Source: a virus. Taken from it: DNA of 53,596 bases. Both the position numbers and the translations under genes were made by a program. This document shows, in pieces, positions 36,282 to 45,384 of the stretch. Within the stretch, counting starts at the first letter, position 1. Each line of letters opens with the position of its first letter. The stretch spans positions 1 through 53,596 of the IMG/VR virus record IMGVR_UViG_3300025030_000023. One strand, written 5' to 3'. The notes beneath the pieces were generated by a model that saw only the letters and a list, made by a program, of their open reading frames with translations, made no database searches and was not told the origin of the DNA.

Positions 36282-37726
36282 TGCCAAAAATCCCCCTCGC
36301 ATTCGGTCAAATGGACCTTGAGAATGATCAGACCAGCCGCAAGGACACGGTTCTGGCTCATCTCATAAACGGCTTCCGTGTCGGTACAAGCCTGCACATG
36401 TGGCCGGACCATGCAGAGTACTGCGATTTAGGGGAAGGTGGCGCGGTAGCGGTCTACGTGTGGCAGTCTACCCTACATGGCGTCAAATATGCCGTTTGCG
36501 CGGGGAAACTGTACCGCGTCAATGGCGAAGGGCAAAAGACGGAGATAGCCGACACCAATTTGACCTCTGGCGTACCCCCCACCTTCACCGAAGACGCACA
36601 CCATGTCTTTGTCGCCGCCGCCTCGCCAATTCACCAGATCAGTGGGGATGTTGTACTGTTCAACGCAGAGGGGGATGCACCTCTTAACGTCACCTCTCTG
36701 GCGTATCTGTCGGGATTCCTCGTGGCAAACGGAGAAGATCCAAACGGAGGAGGATTGGCGGGTGATTTCGCCTATTCCGATACCGTGGGGGAGGATGGTG
36801 TTCCAACCTATGCCGTGTGGAGTTATGAGAATAACGCCAGCAAGCCGGATGCGCTGCAAGGTCTGATTGCCACGGCGGACGATTACCTTTATGCCATCGG
36901 CACGGAGTCCGTTGATGTCTCATATATCAGCGGCAACGTGGAGAACCCCTTTACCAGCAACAAGGCAGCGGCCCAACCTTTCGGCACTCCGGAACGCCAC
37001 ACTATAGCATACGACAGCCAGTCCATTTTCTTCCTGTCTATCATCCAAGGGAACAGGCAGATAGTACGGCTGGTAGGAGGTAGAACGCCGCAAATCATCG
37101 GCTTCCCCATTGGTGTACCTGTCCAGAACGCAGATATCACAGGGGCAAGGGCGCACTTGACAGGACACAGGGGGCAAACCTTCTACATCATCACATTCCC
37201 TCAGGCCAACGTCACCATTGACGACCTGTTCTTTCCCTCCCTCACCCTTGCCTTCAATATCCGCGCTGAAGAATGGGCCATTTTGGGGCAATGGGACGAC
37301 ATGCAGGGGCGATACGGTGACTATCTCGGTCAATCCTTCGCCTATGACGGCACAACTCGCTTAGTCGGCGGCGGTGACGGCAAGGTTTATACACTAGCCG
37401 ACGAAAGCCGCGTTGACGAGCCTGTTATGATGCACCGTTGGCGTAACGATGGACGCATGGAGTGGGGCAACGCTCGCAGCATCCCTTTAGGGGCCATTGG
37501 CGACCGTATCGGACCGAAGAAACAGCGGCAGTGCGGCAGATACTACAAGCGTCAGGATGAATTCATCCTTGCCAACGGTGGGACTCGCATGTCAATCCGT
37601 ACCGGATGGCGCACATGGGGCAAACTCGGCTTGAAAATCAGCAATGAGTACGCTTACGACGTGAAGCGCGGGGATATCGGCGTGGTGTTTGACGGTGTTG
37701 AGGAAGATATCAAGGTGGTTTCGTGA
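36281..37726 (+). CDS. packaged DNA stabilisation protein (P22 gp10-like)
   Basis: This 481-residue, beta-rich protein starts MPKIPLAFGQMDLENDQTSR, typical of the P22 gp10 hub family, with the features YAIGTESVDVSYISG and GTPERHTIAYDSQSIFFLS. In P22 it joins portal-gp4 to the tail needle and spikes. It lies in the expected position after the gp4-like gene. Confidence 0.8.
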   Translation: MPKIPLAFGQMDLENDQTSRKDTVLAHLINGFRVGTSLHMWPDHAEYCDLGEGGAVAVYVWQSTLHGVKYAVCAGKLYRVNGEGQKTEIADTNLTSGVPPTFTEDAHHVFVAAASPIHQISGDVVLFNAEGDAPLNVTSLAYLSGFLVANGEDPNGGGLAGDFAYSDTVGEDGVPTYAVWSYENNASKPDALQGLIATADDYLYAIGTESVDVSYISGNVENPFTSNKAAAQPFGTPERHTIAYDSQSIFFLSIIQGNRQIVRLVGGRTPQIIGFPIGVPVQNADITGARAHLTGHRGQTFYIITFPQANVTIDDLFFPSLTLAFNIRAEEWAILGQWDDMQGRYGDYLGQSFAYDGTTRLVGGGDGKVYTLADESRVDEPVMMHRWRNDGRMEWGNARSIPLGAIGDRIGPKKQRQCGRYYKRQDEFILANGGTRMSIRTGWRTWGKLGLKISNEYAYDVKRGDIGVVFDGVEEDIKVVS

Positions 37727-38763
37727 TAGCCAACCAGATACCCAAATCGCCGCGAGAATTGGAACAGTTCTACCGCGACCTCGTGCGGACGCTTGGCAAT
37801 TTAGCCGGTATCGCGTGGAGCCTTGTCAACAAAGCGGGGAGCCGCCTTAACGAGATCACCATTCGGCCTCACTCCGACCTTGAAGACATCCTTGATTGGC
37901 AGGACGGAGCTAACAGCCGCCATATCTCAGTTGCAGACGGCGAAGCGTGGCAATCCCACATTGAAGAGGTGAACGGCAATCCCCACGGCACCGACCATGC
38001 AATGCTTGACGCGATATCCGTGCTTGATCCCACCAGCGCAGACATAATTAAAGACCGTCATTTATCTGACGCGCAGGGTAAGGTTTGGCAGGACCACGTA
38101 GGAGCGTCACGGGACGTTCACGGCATCGGCGCAGGCAACAGCGTAGTAGGCACAGGCACGGCCCAGACCATCAGCGGCAAGAAGTATGGCAGCGATACCG
38201 ATTACAGCGAGTTTGAATCTGACGGGACGGCCCATTTTGTGGGGGACGCGACAGTCTGGAAAGATATTTTCTTCCCAATGGCACCCCCGAAGACCACAGG
38301 CGCAGGCAATCCGACACTGACAACATGGAACGGCAACCTGCGTGGCTATGTTTTTGCTGTCAACGATACCCACGACTTTGACCCTCAAGAGTTCGCCCAT
38401 GACGGCAAAGAGGGCAGTACTGCAACGTGGCACATTCACTTTGTTAGCCGAACCAACGTGGCGGCAGATAGAGCGGTCAAGTTCCAATTGGAATACTCCC
38501 AGGCCGACCGCAACGGAGTTTTCCCCGCGCCGACTACCGTGTCAACAGAGATTGTTATACCGTCAGGGACCACCGCTAACACCCACATCGCCGAAGACAT
38601 AGCCACCTTTACCACGGGCGACATTGCGGGGCAGATGTTTGTGAAACTCACCCGTATTGCGGCAGTAGGGACGGCACCGGCTGACGATCCTGTCATTATC
38701 GGCGTTCACTACCATTATGAATTGGACACCGTGGGCAGCCGCGAAATATTCAGTAAGGGGTAA
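37723..38763 (+). CDS. virion structural protein, spike/needle region
   Basis: This 346-residue protein starts at GTG 37723, overlapping the previous stop. N-terminal part: LEQFYRDLVRTLGNLAGIAW; middle: three His-containing helical repeats (WQSHIEEVNGNPHGTDHAML, WQDHVGASRDVHGIG). The C-terminal half is beta-rich. A tail needle or hub-associated role is likely from position. Confidence 0.6.
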   Translation: MIANQIPKSPRELEQFYRDLVRTLGNLAGIAWSLVNKAGSRLNEITIRPHSDLEDILDWQDGANSRHISVADGEAWQSHIEEVNGNPHGTDHAMLDAISVLDPTSADIIKDRHLSDAQGKVWQDHVGASRDVHGIGAGNSVVGTGTAQTISGKKYGSDTDYSEFESDGTAHFVGDATVWKDIFFPMAPPKTTGAGNPTLTTWNGNLRGYVFAVNDTHDFDPQEFAHDGKEGSTATWHIHFVSRTNVAADRAVKFQLEYSQADRNGVFPAPTTVSTEIVIPSGTTANTHIAEDIATFTTGDIAGQMFVKLTRIAAVGTAPADDPVIIGVHYHYELDTVGSREIFSKG

Positions 38764-38764
38764 T

Positions 38765-39565
38765 ATGTCCGAGATTTTAGACCAAATGGAACAACTCATG
38801 GTACAAATGCCGCAATCTCCTTGCCCTGTGGTCCACACTTTCCACGATAGCGTGTATATGCGGCAAGTGTTCATGCCAGCGGGGACCGTGGCAGTGGGCC
38901 ACTATCAGCGGTTTGAGCATATCAACATATTAGTGCAGGGCGCGGTTCAAGTGAGAAATGATGATGGTTCGCTGACTGTGCTAGAAGCCCCTTTGACTTT
39001 CATCGGGCAACCAGGGCGTAAGGTAGGTCTGGTTTTGACAGACATGGTATGGATCAATGTCTACAAGACCGACATAAACGATGTGGCAGAGGCAGAAGCC
39101 TACTTTTTAGACAAGTCGCAATCAGTGCCAATCCCACAGATAGAATCAGACCGTGCATCCGACCGTGCAGATTACGCGGCCATGTTGGTTGAAGTTGGGA
39201 TAAGCGAAGAAACGGTGCGCTCACAGGCTGAGGATACCAGCGATTGCATCCCCTTTCCCTCTGGCTCTTACAGTTGCGGTGTGTTTGATTCTCCCATCAG
39301 TGGCAAAGGGCTGTTTGCAACGGCAGACTTCCCCATAGGCTCCGTTATCGCACCGGCAAGAATAGGCGACCAACGCACCCCCGCAGGGCGATATATCAAC
39401 CATAGCGCCGATCCTAATGCTGATATGGTGGAATATGGCGGCAATATATACGCTGTAGCGACAAGGGACATTGCAGGATGTCGCGCTTCACTCTTGGGTG
39501 AGGAAATCACCACGGATTACCGCAAAAACGTAGGTTTGGTAAGGAGGTTGGCATGTCAGGTATAG
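38765..39565 (+). CDS. cupin-SET domain fusion protein
   Basis: This 266-residue protein has an N-terminal cupin (FMPAGTVAVGHYQRFEHINI, then VLEAPLTFIGQPGRKVG) like the small cupins of phage tail loci. Its C-terminal SET domain has SGKGLFATADFPIGSVI near residue 178, RYINHSADPNAD near 208 and LGEEITTDYR near 243, the conserved GxG, NHS and GEE-TxDY motifs of protein lysine methyltransferases. It lies among tail and ejection genes, so a virion or host protein may be the substrate. Confidence 0.75.
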   Translation: MSEILDQMEQLMVQMPQSPCPVVHTFHDSVYMRQVFMPAGTVAVGHYQRFEHINILVQGAVQVRNDDGSLTVLEAPLTFIGQPGRKVGLVLTDMVWINVYKTDINDVAEAEAYFLDKSQSVPIPQIESDRASDRADYAAMLVEVGISEETVRSQAEDTSDCIPFPSGSYSCGVFDSPISGKGLFATADFPIGSVIAPARIGDQRTPAGRYINHSADPNADMVEYGGNIYAVATRDIAGCRASLLGEEITTDYRKNVGLVRRLACQV

Positions 39566-40449
39566 CGACGGCAGTAGCAGTAACGGGGCTTGTTGGCGCA
39601 GGTGCAAGCATGGCGGCATCCAACAGCGCATCTAAGAAAGCATCTAACGCGACCAAGTACGCCGCCGATGCTGCCAGCCAAGTGCAATGGGACATGTACG
39701 ACCAGACGCGCCAGGACTTTGACCCTTTCCGCCAACCATCGAACCGCGCCATTGCCACACTTCAGAGCGCCCTTTACGGTGGAGATTTCCAATATGACGA
39801 TCCAACCACCACGGCGCTGACCCCTGAAGAACTGGCATCAGAGAATTGGAACGCGCTCCAGGGGAAACAGTTTGATTTTGGCGCGGATTTCAGAAAGGAC
39901 ATCGGCAACGGTGAAGACCCCGCAAGCCGGTTGGCCCGTGGAATGGGTAACGGCGATTACGCAGGGGTATTGCCTTACGATGCAACCCAAGAATGGTACA
40001 AGGGCGCAGACGGCAAACTAACCAACGTGGCCCCGCAACGGCTCACAGCCACCTTCAAGCCGCAGGAGTCGGAAGGGTTCAAATACACCAAGTCGCGCAC
40101 ACTGGAGGACTTGGGCCGCTCGCTCCGCATGATGGGGAGAGGGTCCGGCACCGTTGCCGCCAACTCCACGGGGCGTACCTTGGGTGATCTGAACGCCAAC
40201 AACGAGGCTACGCAGCGTAACGAGTTGTGGAACATGGTGAAGACGGGGCAGGGCGCTGCGGGGAGCATCGCAGGGGCGGGGCAGAACGCCGCCAACAACG
40301 TTTCCAACAACACTATGAGCGCAGGTAATAACCTCGCCAATATCGCCATGACGAACGGGCAGACGCAGGCCAACCTATGGGCTGGTTTGGGCGGAACGGC
40401 GGCTAACGCGGTCGGTGCTTACCAGATGGGGCAGTATCTCAACAAGTAA
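39553..40449 (+). CDS. putative DNA ejection protein 1
   Basis: This 298-residue protein has a hydrophobic Ala/Gly N-terminus (MSGIATAVAVTGLVGAGASM), then YAADAASQVQWDMYDQTRQD and FRQPSNRAIATLQS, which are typical of podovirus internal or ejection proteins, and an Asn/Ala/Gly-rich C-terminus. Equivalents of P22 gp7 leave the virion with the DNA. It overlaps the SET gene end by 13 nt. Confidence 0.65.
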   Translation: MSGIATAVAVTGLVGAGASMAASNSASKKASNATKYAADAASQVQWDMYDQTRQDFDPFRQPSNRAIATLQSALYGGDFQYDDPTTTALTPEELASENWNALQGKQFDFGADFRKDIGNGEDPASRLARGMGNGDYAGVLPYDATQEWYKGADGKLTNVAPQRLTATFKPQESEGFKYTKSRTLEDLGRSLRMMGRGSGTVAANSTGRTLGDLNANNEATQRNELWNMVKTGQGAAGSIAGAGQNAANNVSNNTMSAGNNLANIAMTNGQTQANLWAGLGGTAANAVGAYQMGQYLNK

Positions 40450-40463
40450 CAATGGGAGTCACT

Positions 40464-42110
40464 ATGGCCGGATTCGATCCGTGGGCATCTACAAATCAGG
40501 GGCTATCCAACCTCACCAATACGCTCGGAACTCTGGCGCAACTGAAGCGGCAGGATCAGCAGTACGCCGATGAAGCGCCGTTGCGGTCACTCCAGATGCA
40601 GCAAGCGCAGCAAGGTGTAGAACAACAGGGGCTGACCCTTGCCAATCTTAAAGGGCAGCAGAACGCCATGATAGGCCGGTACGGTACCAAGGACCAAACC
40701 GATCCACTTGCCAGAGCTTATGAGTTTCAAGCTGGAGAGCAGGAGGCCGCAGAGCAGCAAAAAGCGCAGATGGAAAAACAGAAATTCGCCTTTGACGCCT
40801 TCACCAAAGTCCAGGATGCCGTCAAAAACCGCCTCATTGACCCGGCCAAGGCTGGCGACTTTTACCACACTCAGATGAAGATTGCGGGGCTGGACCTTGA
40901 CGGTGCAGGGGTGAAGATGGAGTTTATGGACAGGGGCAGTTACTTTTCCGGCCCCATCACTCCTGAGGCGCTGTTTATGGTGAACGGCAAGCCCACCCCT
41001 TACGGTGGCAACGGGACCATAGAAAAGGCGCGGATAGTGGGGCAAGATCCGCAGACCGGCAAACCTATCTTTGAGATGGATGAGCATACCGCGTTCAAAC
41101 AAGCCGAAGTTCCCAAGGAAGCCCCTGAAACATGGGGAGAACCATACCAAGATAGCATCGGTGGTAAAAAAGCGATGTTGCAAAAGAGCAGCCGTGGGCG
41201 GGTTCAGCCCGTGATTCAGGATACCAGCACTACGGTAGTGGTGAAGCCGGGCAATCATGGCAACGGACATGGTGACAGCCCTGATGAATTTTCTAAATGG
41301 TCAAAAGAAGAAAAGCAATGGTGGTTTGAAAACCAAAAGGCAACAGGTCAAAAACCCGATTTAGGCGCTGGTGGTGCGTCTTCCAAGGCGAGGCAGCAAT
41401 ACACAAGAGAATATGCTGCATGGAACAGGGGAGAAGGTGTCAGAGGCATAGACGCGGCAGTAGAAGGTGAGGCGTTCAAGGCTGATTCTGCAGCATTCAA
41501 GGCGTCTATCTCCCAGCAACAGAAACAGGTAGGTGCAATGGGGTCTTTCGTCAAGAACATGGGCGCACAGATCAGCCGTGTTGACCAACTCGCCAAAGAA
41601 CTAAGCACCTTTGATACTCGCTTGCTCAACATACCTCTCCGCGCTGTACGTGGCCGAGTAGTTGGCTCCCCACAACAGGCTAAATATGACATGTACCTTG
41701 CCGAGATAGAGAGTGAGATCGGCAAACTGGCGACCGGCTCGGCTGGCAGTGTGTCTGAACTTTCCGTGGGCGCACAAGAAAAATGGGCAAAGATCCACGA
41801 CAAGAACCTTTCCATCAAGGATATGCAATCGCTGTTAAAAGAAACCAAGCACGCTGGCGAGCTCCGCATGAAGTCTGTGCAGGAACAGCTTGAAGAAACT
41901 CGAAAACAACAGAGGAACAGGGGCAAAACGGACGTCGGGGCAGGGAATACCGAAGTTGGCACATCATTCATTGCTAGCCAGTACGATGCTTACCGGAAAG
42001 CCAACCTTCCGGATGCTGACATCCAGGGCCGCATATACTCCAAACTGAAAGCGCAGAAGTGGACGAATAAGCAGATAGCCGCCGCATGGCAGGCATACAA
42101 GGGGCAATAA
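40464..42110 (+). CDS. putative DNA ejection protein 2
   Basis: This 548-residue, Gln-rich helical protein (LAQLKRQDQQYADEAPLRSL, then QQAQQGVEQQGLTLANLKGQ) has long coiled coil near the middle and C-terminus, comparable to P22 gp20-type proteins. I chose ATG 40464, with GGAG 5 nt upstream, over ATG 40452. It probably forms part of the ejection channel. Confidence 0.6.
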   Translation: MAGFDPWASTNQGLSNLTNTLGTLAQLKRQDQQYADEAPLRSLQMQQAQQGVEQQGLTLANLKGQQNAMIGRYGTKDQTDPLARAYEFQAGEQEAAEQQKAQMEKQKFAFDAFTKVQDAVKNRLIDPAKAGDFYHTQMKIAGLDLDGAGVKMEFMDRGSYFSGPITPEALFMVNGKPTPYGGNGTIEKARIVGQDPQTGKPIFEMDEHTAFKQAEVPKEAPETWGEPYQDSIGGKKAMLQKSSRGRVQPVIQDTSTTVVVKPGNHGNGHGDSPDEFSKWSKEEKQWWFENQKATGQKPDLGAGGASSKARQQYTREYAAWNRGEGVRGIDAAVEGEAFKADSAAFKASISQQQKQVGAMGSFVKNMGAQISRVDQLAKELSTFDTRLLNIPLRAVRGRVVGSPQQAKYDMYLAEIESEIGKLATGSAGSVSELSVGAQEKWAKIHDKNLSIKDMQSLLKETKHAGELRMKSVQEQLEETRKQQRNRGKTDVGAGNTEVGTSFIASQYDAYRKANLPDADIQGRIYSKLKAQKWTNKQIAAAWQAYKGQ

Positions 42111-44890
42111 TGGGCATCCTTGACGATATCACAGCAAAAGTGGGCGGCGGATCAGGCGGCGGGATACTCGACCGGATTGCTGGACTTGGGAACGAGCGCC
42201 AATCCGAGATTGGAAAAGGCGCGAAGATGACAGGCCAAGAGGTCAAGTCGTATTCATCCAACCGCGAAGCCTTTGAATCTGATGACGGTGATACATTGGC
42301 AACCCTCAAGCGCGGAGCAAAAAAGGTTGTCAAGACCGTCATGCCCTACGTGCGGCCAGTTCTGGAAGGCGGCGGGGCGGCTCTCGGCGGGATACTCGGC
42401 GCAGGTGGTGGAGGTCTCGCAGGTTTGGCAGGAGGACCAGCCGCACCCGCTACCGTTCCCTATGGGGCTATTGCCGGTGGAGTCGCAGGGGGCGCTACCG
42501 GATACGCTACGGGGAAATACCTTGCCGACGCGATAGAAGGCGCTCCGCAGTCAGCGCCCCAAACGCTGGCCGACCTTCGCACAGGAGCCATGTACGAAAT
42601 GGGGGGGCAAGGATTGGCCGCTGTCGGCGGTAAGGTTCTGAGTGCAGGTGCAAATGCTTACCGTAAAGGGGCGACCACATTGTCTCGCAACACCCCCGCA
42701 TTGACTAAAGCGGCCATCAACCGCAAGGCCGCTGAAACCATAGCAGAGAACACCGGCCAAGGTGCTGTCTATGAAAAGAACGCGGCAGAAGCGGCAAAAG
42801 TCAACATCCCTGGATATAAACCCTCACTCGGTGAAGCCCGTAACGATCCCGCGCTGATTAAATTGCAAAGGGGCATCGAGGCGCAGACCGGCACGGCGGG
42901 GAATACCATCATTGAGCAGAGAGCCGCTAATCAAACAGCGGTCAAGGAGTATCTGGAAAACGAGTTTAAGGGCGACGAGTCCATAGATGATGTGGTAAAT
43001 GCTCTCAACCAGAAAAAGGCCCAGATAGCGGCAACCACGGCGCAGTCTGAGCGTGGAGCGGCAGGGGCTAAGGGTGCGCTTAACCCTGCCGATTCGCAGA
43101 CCGTAGGCAGAGGCATTGCCGACGAAATAGACGATGCTGTAGCCCCCCTGAAATCGGCGGAGCGCGAAGCTTGGAAGAAAGTACCAAATTACCCGATACC
43201 TTCCAACAACTTCGATGACGCCGCCGAAATGCTCAAAAACACTCCAATGGTGGCAGAGACAGAAACGGCGGTAAAAAGCATTCTCAGCTATGCCGACAGG
43301 ATGCCAAAGACCACGGAAGGGCTGCAAAGCATCGAGCGCACCATTAACGATAAGATGTTTGCACCGAATGCCGACCCCAACATCAAGCGCGTTCTCGGTC
43401 AGCTTAAAAAAGCTATTGGGGATGATTTTAAAGCAATGGGCGAGGCGGCAGACGCCGGGGATATTGCACTGTTTGAGGACAAAGTGGTCCATCCATCCAA
43501 ACTGAAGGATGAACTAGACAACCTCACAACCAGAATTGCAGAAGGCAACGTGGCAAAAGCCGCTGAACCCGACATACCGGCTATCACCACTGCGCTCCGA
43601 GACGCGGGAGACTCCCCCAATCTGTGGATGAAACAGGTGAACGAAACCGGTAAGACCTACGGTGACCGCATTGCCGCGAGGTATCAGCAGAAAATAGGCA
43701 GCGCCCCGCCTATGTTGAAAGCCGAAGACTCTCCGCTTATAAAGGGGTGGAAAGACAGACAATCGCAGATTACCAACCAATTAGATAACCTGCAACCTGC
43801 CGATGATGTGGCGACCGCATACCGCGCAGCGAAGGACGTTTCAAAGGAGCGTTTCGACCGATTCGGCAAAGGTGTAATCAGTGATGTGACACAGAGCGGC
43901 AACCAAGCCAGTGGGCGCAAACTGCCGGATGCGATGATACCCCCCAAGGTATTTACACCTGATGGTGCAGACGATTTTATCCGCGCCGTTGGCAAAGATA
44001 AAGCCGCTGCCCATGCCGACCAGTACGCCGCGCAAGATCTTTTGTCCAAAGCCAATCCATTGACTGGAGAGATACCGGCTAAGGCTGTCGCTTCGTGGCT
44101 CAACAAGAACATGGTCATGCTTCGCAAGTATGGCATATCTGGCAAGTACACCACTGTTGCCAAGGCGCAGGCACAAGCCGAGATTGCACGGGCGGCAGAG
44201 ATTGATTTCACCAAGAGTGCCGCTAGTAGAATCTTAGGATCGGATGTTGACAAGGCGATAGGCTCGGCTTTCTCCTCCAATCCTTCTAATACCGGCGCTG
44301 TAGTCGATGAACTCTTGAAGCAGATAGGAAACGACAAGCAAGGCGTGAAGGGGCTGCAAAACGCTTTCAAAGAGTTCCTTGTGTCCAAGATCGAAACCAC
44401 CGCGAAGACTATCAGCGGAGATTCTGTGATATCCCCCGCCGCCATGCAGAAGCAACTAGCCAAGTACGCCCCCGCTATGCGGAGACTTTACGCCACCGAT
44501 CCCGGCAAAATTGCAGCACTCAAGAAAGTCAGCAACGCCATTGAGATTCAAGCGCGCTCGGCTAAAACACCTGCAATCGGCAGTTCCAGCACGGCAGAAA
44601 ATAACAACGTGGCGAGGGCCATGCTTGGCAAGGTAATAGGTTTAGTCCCTGGCGGCAATTGGACTATGCAGCTTGGTAAAATCGGGCTGTCGAAACTGAA
44701 CGAGTTGAACGCGGCAGAACTCAACAAGGTTATAGTTCGCGCTCTCTACGATGCCGACTTTGCACAGACGCTTACACTCGCAGCCAAACGCTACAAACCG
44801 CAGGTAGTGGAAAAGCGTATCAATAGCCACTTGGTAACAATGGGGCTGGCGGCAATGACTGACGAGAAAAGCGGGGAATCCAAAGATTAG
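42110..44890 (+). CDS. large internal virion/ejection protein
   Basis: This 926-residue protein has a Gly-rich N-terminus (ITAKVGGGSGGGILDRIAGL), a long glycine zipper-like hydrophobic segment (LGGILGAGGGGLAGLAGGPA near residue 90) able to enter membranes, and a mostly helical remainder with KPSLGEARNDPALIKLQRGI. It fits the third large ejection protein of podoviruses (P22 gp16 position). The start overlaps the previous stop. Confidence 0.65.
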   Translation: MGILDDITAKVGGGSGGGILDRIAGLGNERQSEIGKGAKMTGQEVKSYSSNREAFESDDGDTLATLKRGAKKVVKTVMPYVRPVLEGGGAALGGILGAGGGGLAGLAGGPAAPATVPYGAIAGGVAGGATGYATGKYLADAIEGAPQSAPQTLADLRTGAMYEMGGQGLAAVGGKVLSAGANAYRKGATTLSRNTPALTKAAINRKAAETIAENTGQGAVYEKNAAEAAKVNIPGYKPSLGEARNDPALIKLQRGIEAQTGTAGNTIIEQRAANQTAVKEYLENEFKGDESIDDVVNALNQKKAQIAATTAQSERGAAGAKGALNPADSQTVGRGIADEIDDAVAPLKSAEREAWKKVPNYPIPSNNFDDAAEMLKNTPMVAETETAVKSILSYADRMPKTTEGLQSIERTINDKMFAPNADPNIKRVLGQLKKAIGDDFKAMGEAADAGDIALFEDKVVHPSKLKDELDNLTTRIAEGNVAKAAEPDIPAITTALRDAGDSPNLWMKQVNETGKTYGDRIAARYQQKIGSAPPMLKAEDSPLIKGWKDRQSQITNQLDNLQPADDVATAYRAAKDVSKERFDRFGKGVISDVTQSGNQASGRKLPDAMIPPKVFTPDGADDFIRAVGKDKAAAHADQYAAQDLLSKANPLTGEIPAKAVASWLNKNMVMLRKYGISGKYTTVAKAQAQAEIARAAEIDFTKSAASRILGSDVDKAIGSAFSSNPSNTGAVVDELLKQIGNDKQGVKGLQNAFKEFLVSKIETTAKTISGDSVISPAAMQKQLAKYAPAMRRLYATDPGKIAALKKVSNAIEIQARSAKTPAIGSSSTAENNNVARAMLGKVIGLVPGGNWTMQLGKIGLSKLNELNAAELNKVIVRALYDADFAQTLTLAAKRYKPQVVEKRINSHLVTMGLAAMTDEKSGESKD

Positions 44891-44960
44891 TTCTAATCTT
44901 CTTGCAAACTAATGAACCAATAGTGTACTTTGCACCCATTAAACCACAAAGGAGTCACAC

Positions 44961-45080
44961 ATGCCGAAGAAGACCACTCCCGCACCGAAGAAGACAATGG
45001 CAATGGCACCGCACCCGCCCCGTTTTGGCAACATGAGCGGCGGGAAGAAAGGGACCAAGGGCGGCGGCAAGAAGTGCTAA
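44961..45080 (+). CDS. small Lys/Gly-rich basic protein (39 aa)
   Basis: The peptide begins MPKKTTPAPKKTMAMAPHPP and ends GGKKGTKGGGKKC. AAAGGAG precedes the ATG. It resembles in composition the basic N-terminus of the protein at 32086. A DNA-contact role in the head is possible. Confidence 0.55.
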   Translation: MPKKTTPAPKKTMAMAPHPPRFGNMSGGKKGTKGGGKKC

Positions 45081-45124
45081 CACTCGGGGCATCCTTGCCT
45101 CACTTCGAACACTAGGGGGCAGGG

Positions 45125-45376
45125 ATGCCAAGCGCCGAGATAATCATTTGGACGGCAATTTCGGGAATGATTGTGATGATGATAGCTCTCATCGCCTTTC
45201 TCATGAAATTCGGGCTTGACCGGATATTGACAGAGATACAGGGCTTACGCCTCGACATAAAGACCGAGAACTCGGAACGGGCCAAATTGGAGCTCCGACA
45301 GGAGCGCATGGAAACCCGATGCAAAGTGATCCACGGTGAAGACCCCATGCCGTGTAAAAGTATTCACCCCTCTTAG
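45125..45376 (+). CDS. membrane-anchored coiled-coil protein
   Basis: This 83-residue protein has one N-terminal transmembrane helix (IIIWTAISGMIVMMIALIAF), then a charged coiled coil (ILTEIQGLRLDIKTENSERA). Topology resembles inner-membrane spanins or small holin-like regulators, but it lies before the spike genes and the lipoprotein partner is far away, so this is only a suggestion. Confidence 0.55.
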   Translation: MPSAEIIIWTAISGMIVMMIALIAFLMKFGLDRILTEIQGLRLDIKTENSERAKLELRQERMETRCKVIHGEDPMPCKSIHPS

Positions 45377-45384
45377 GAGCCACC

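Noticed and set aside
40587-41270. 227-codon minus-strand ORF inside an ejection protein gene
   Set aside because: It is antisense to a gene that fits the operon and shows no recognisable protein features.
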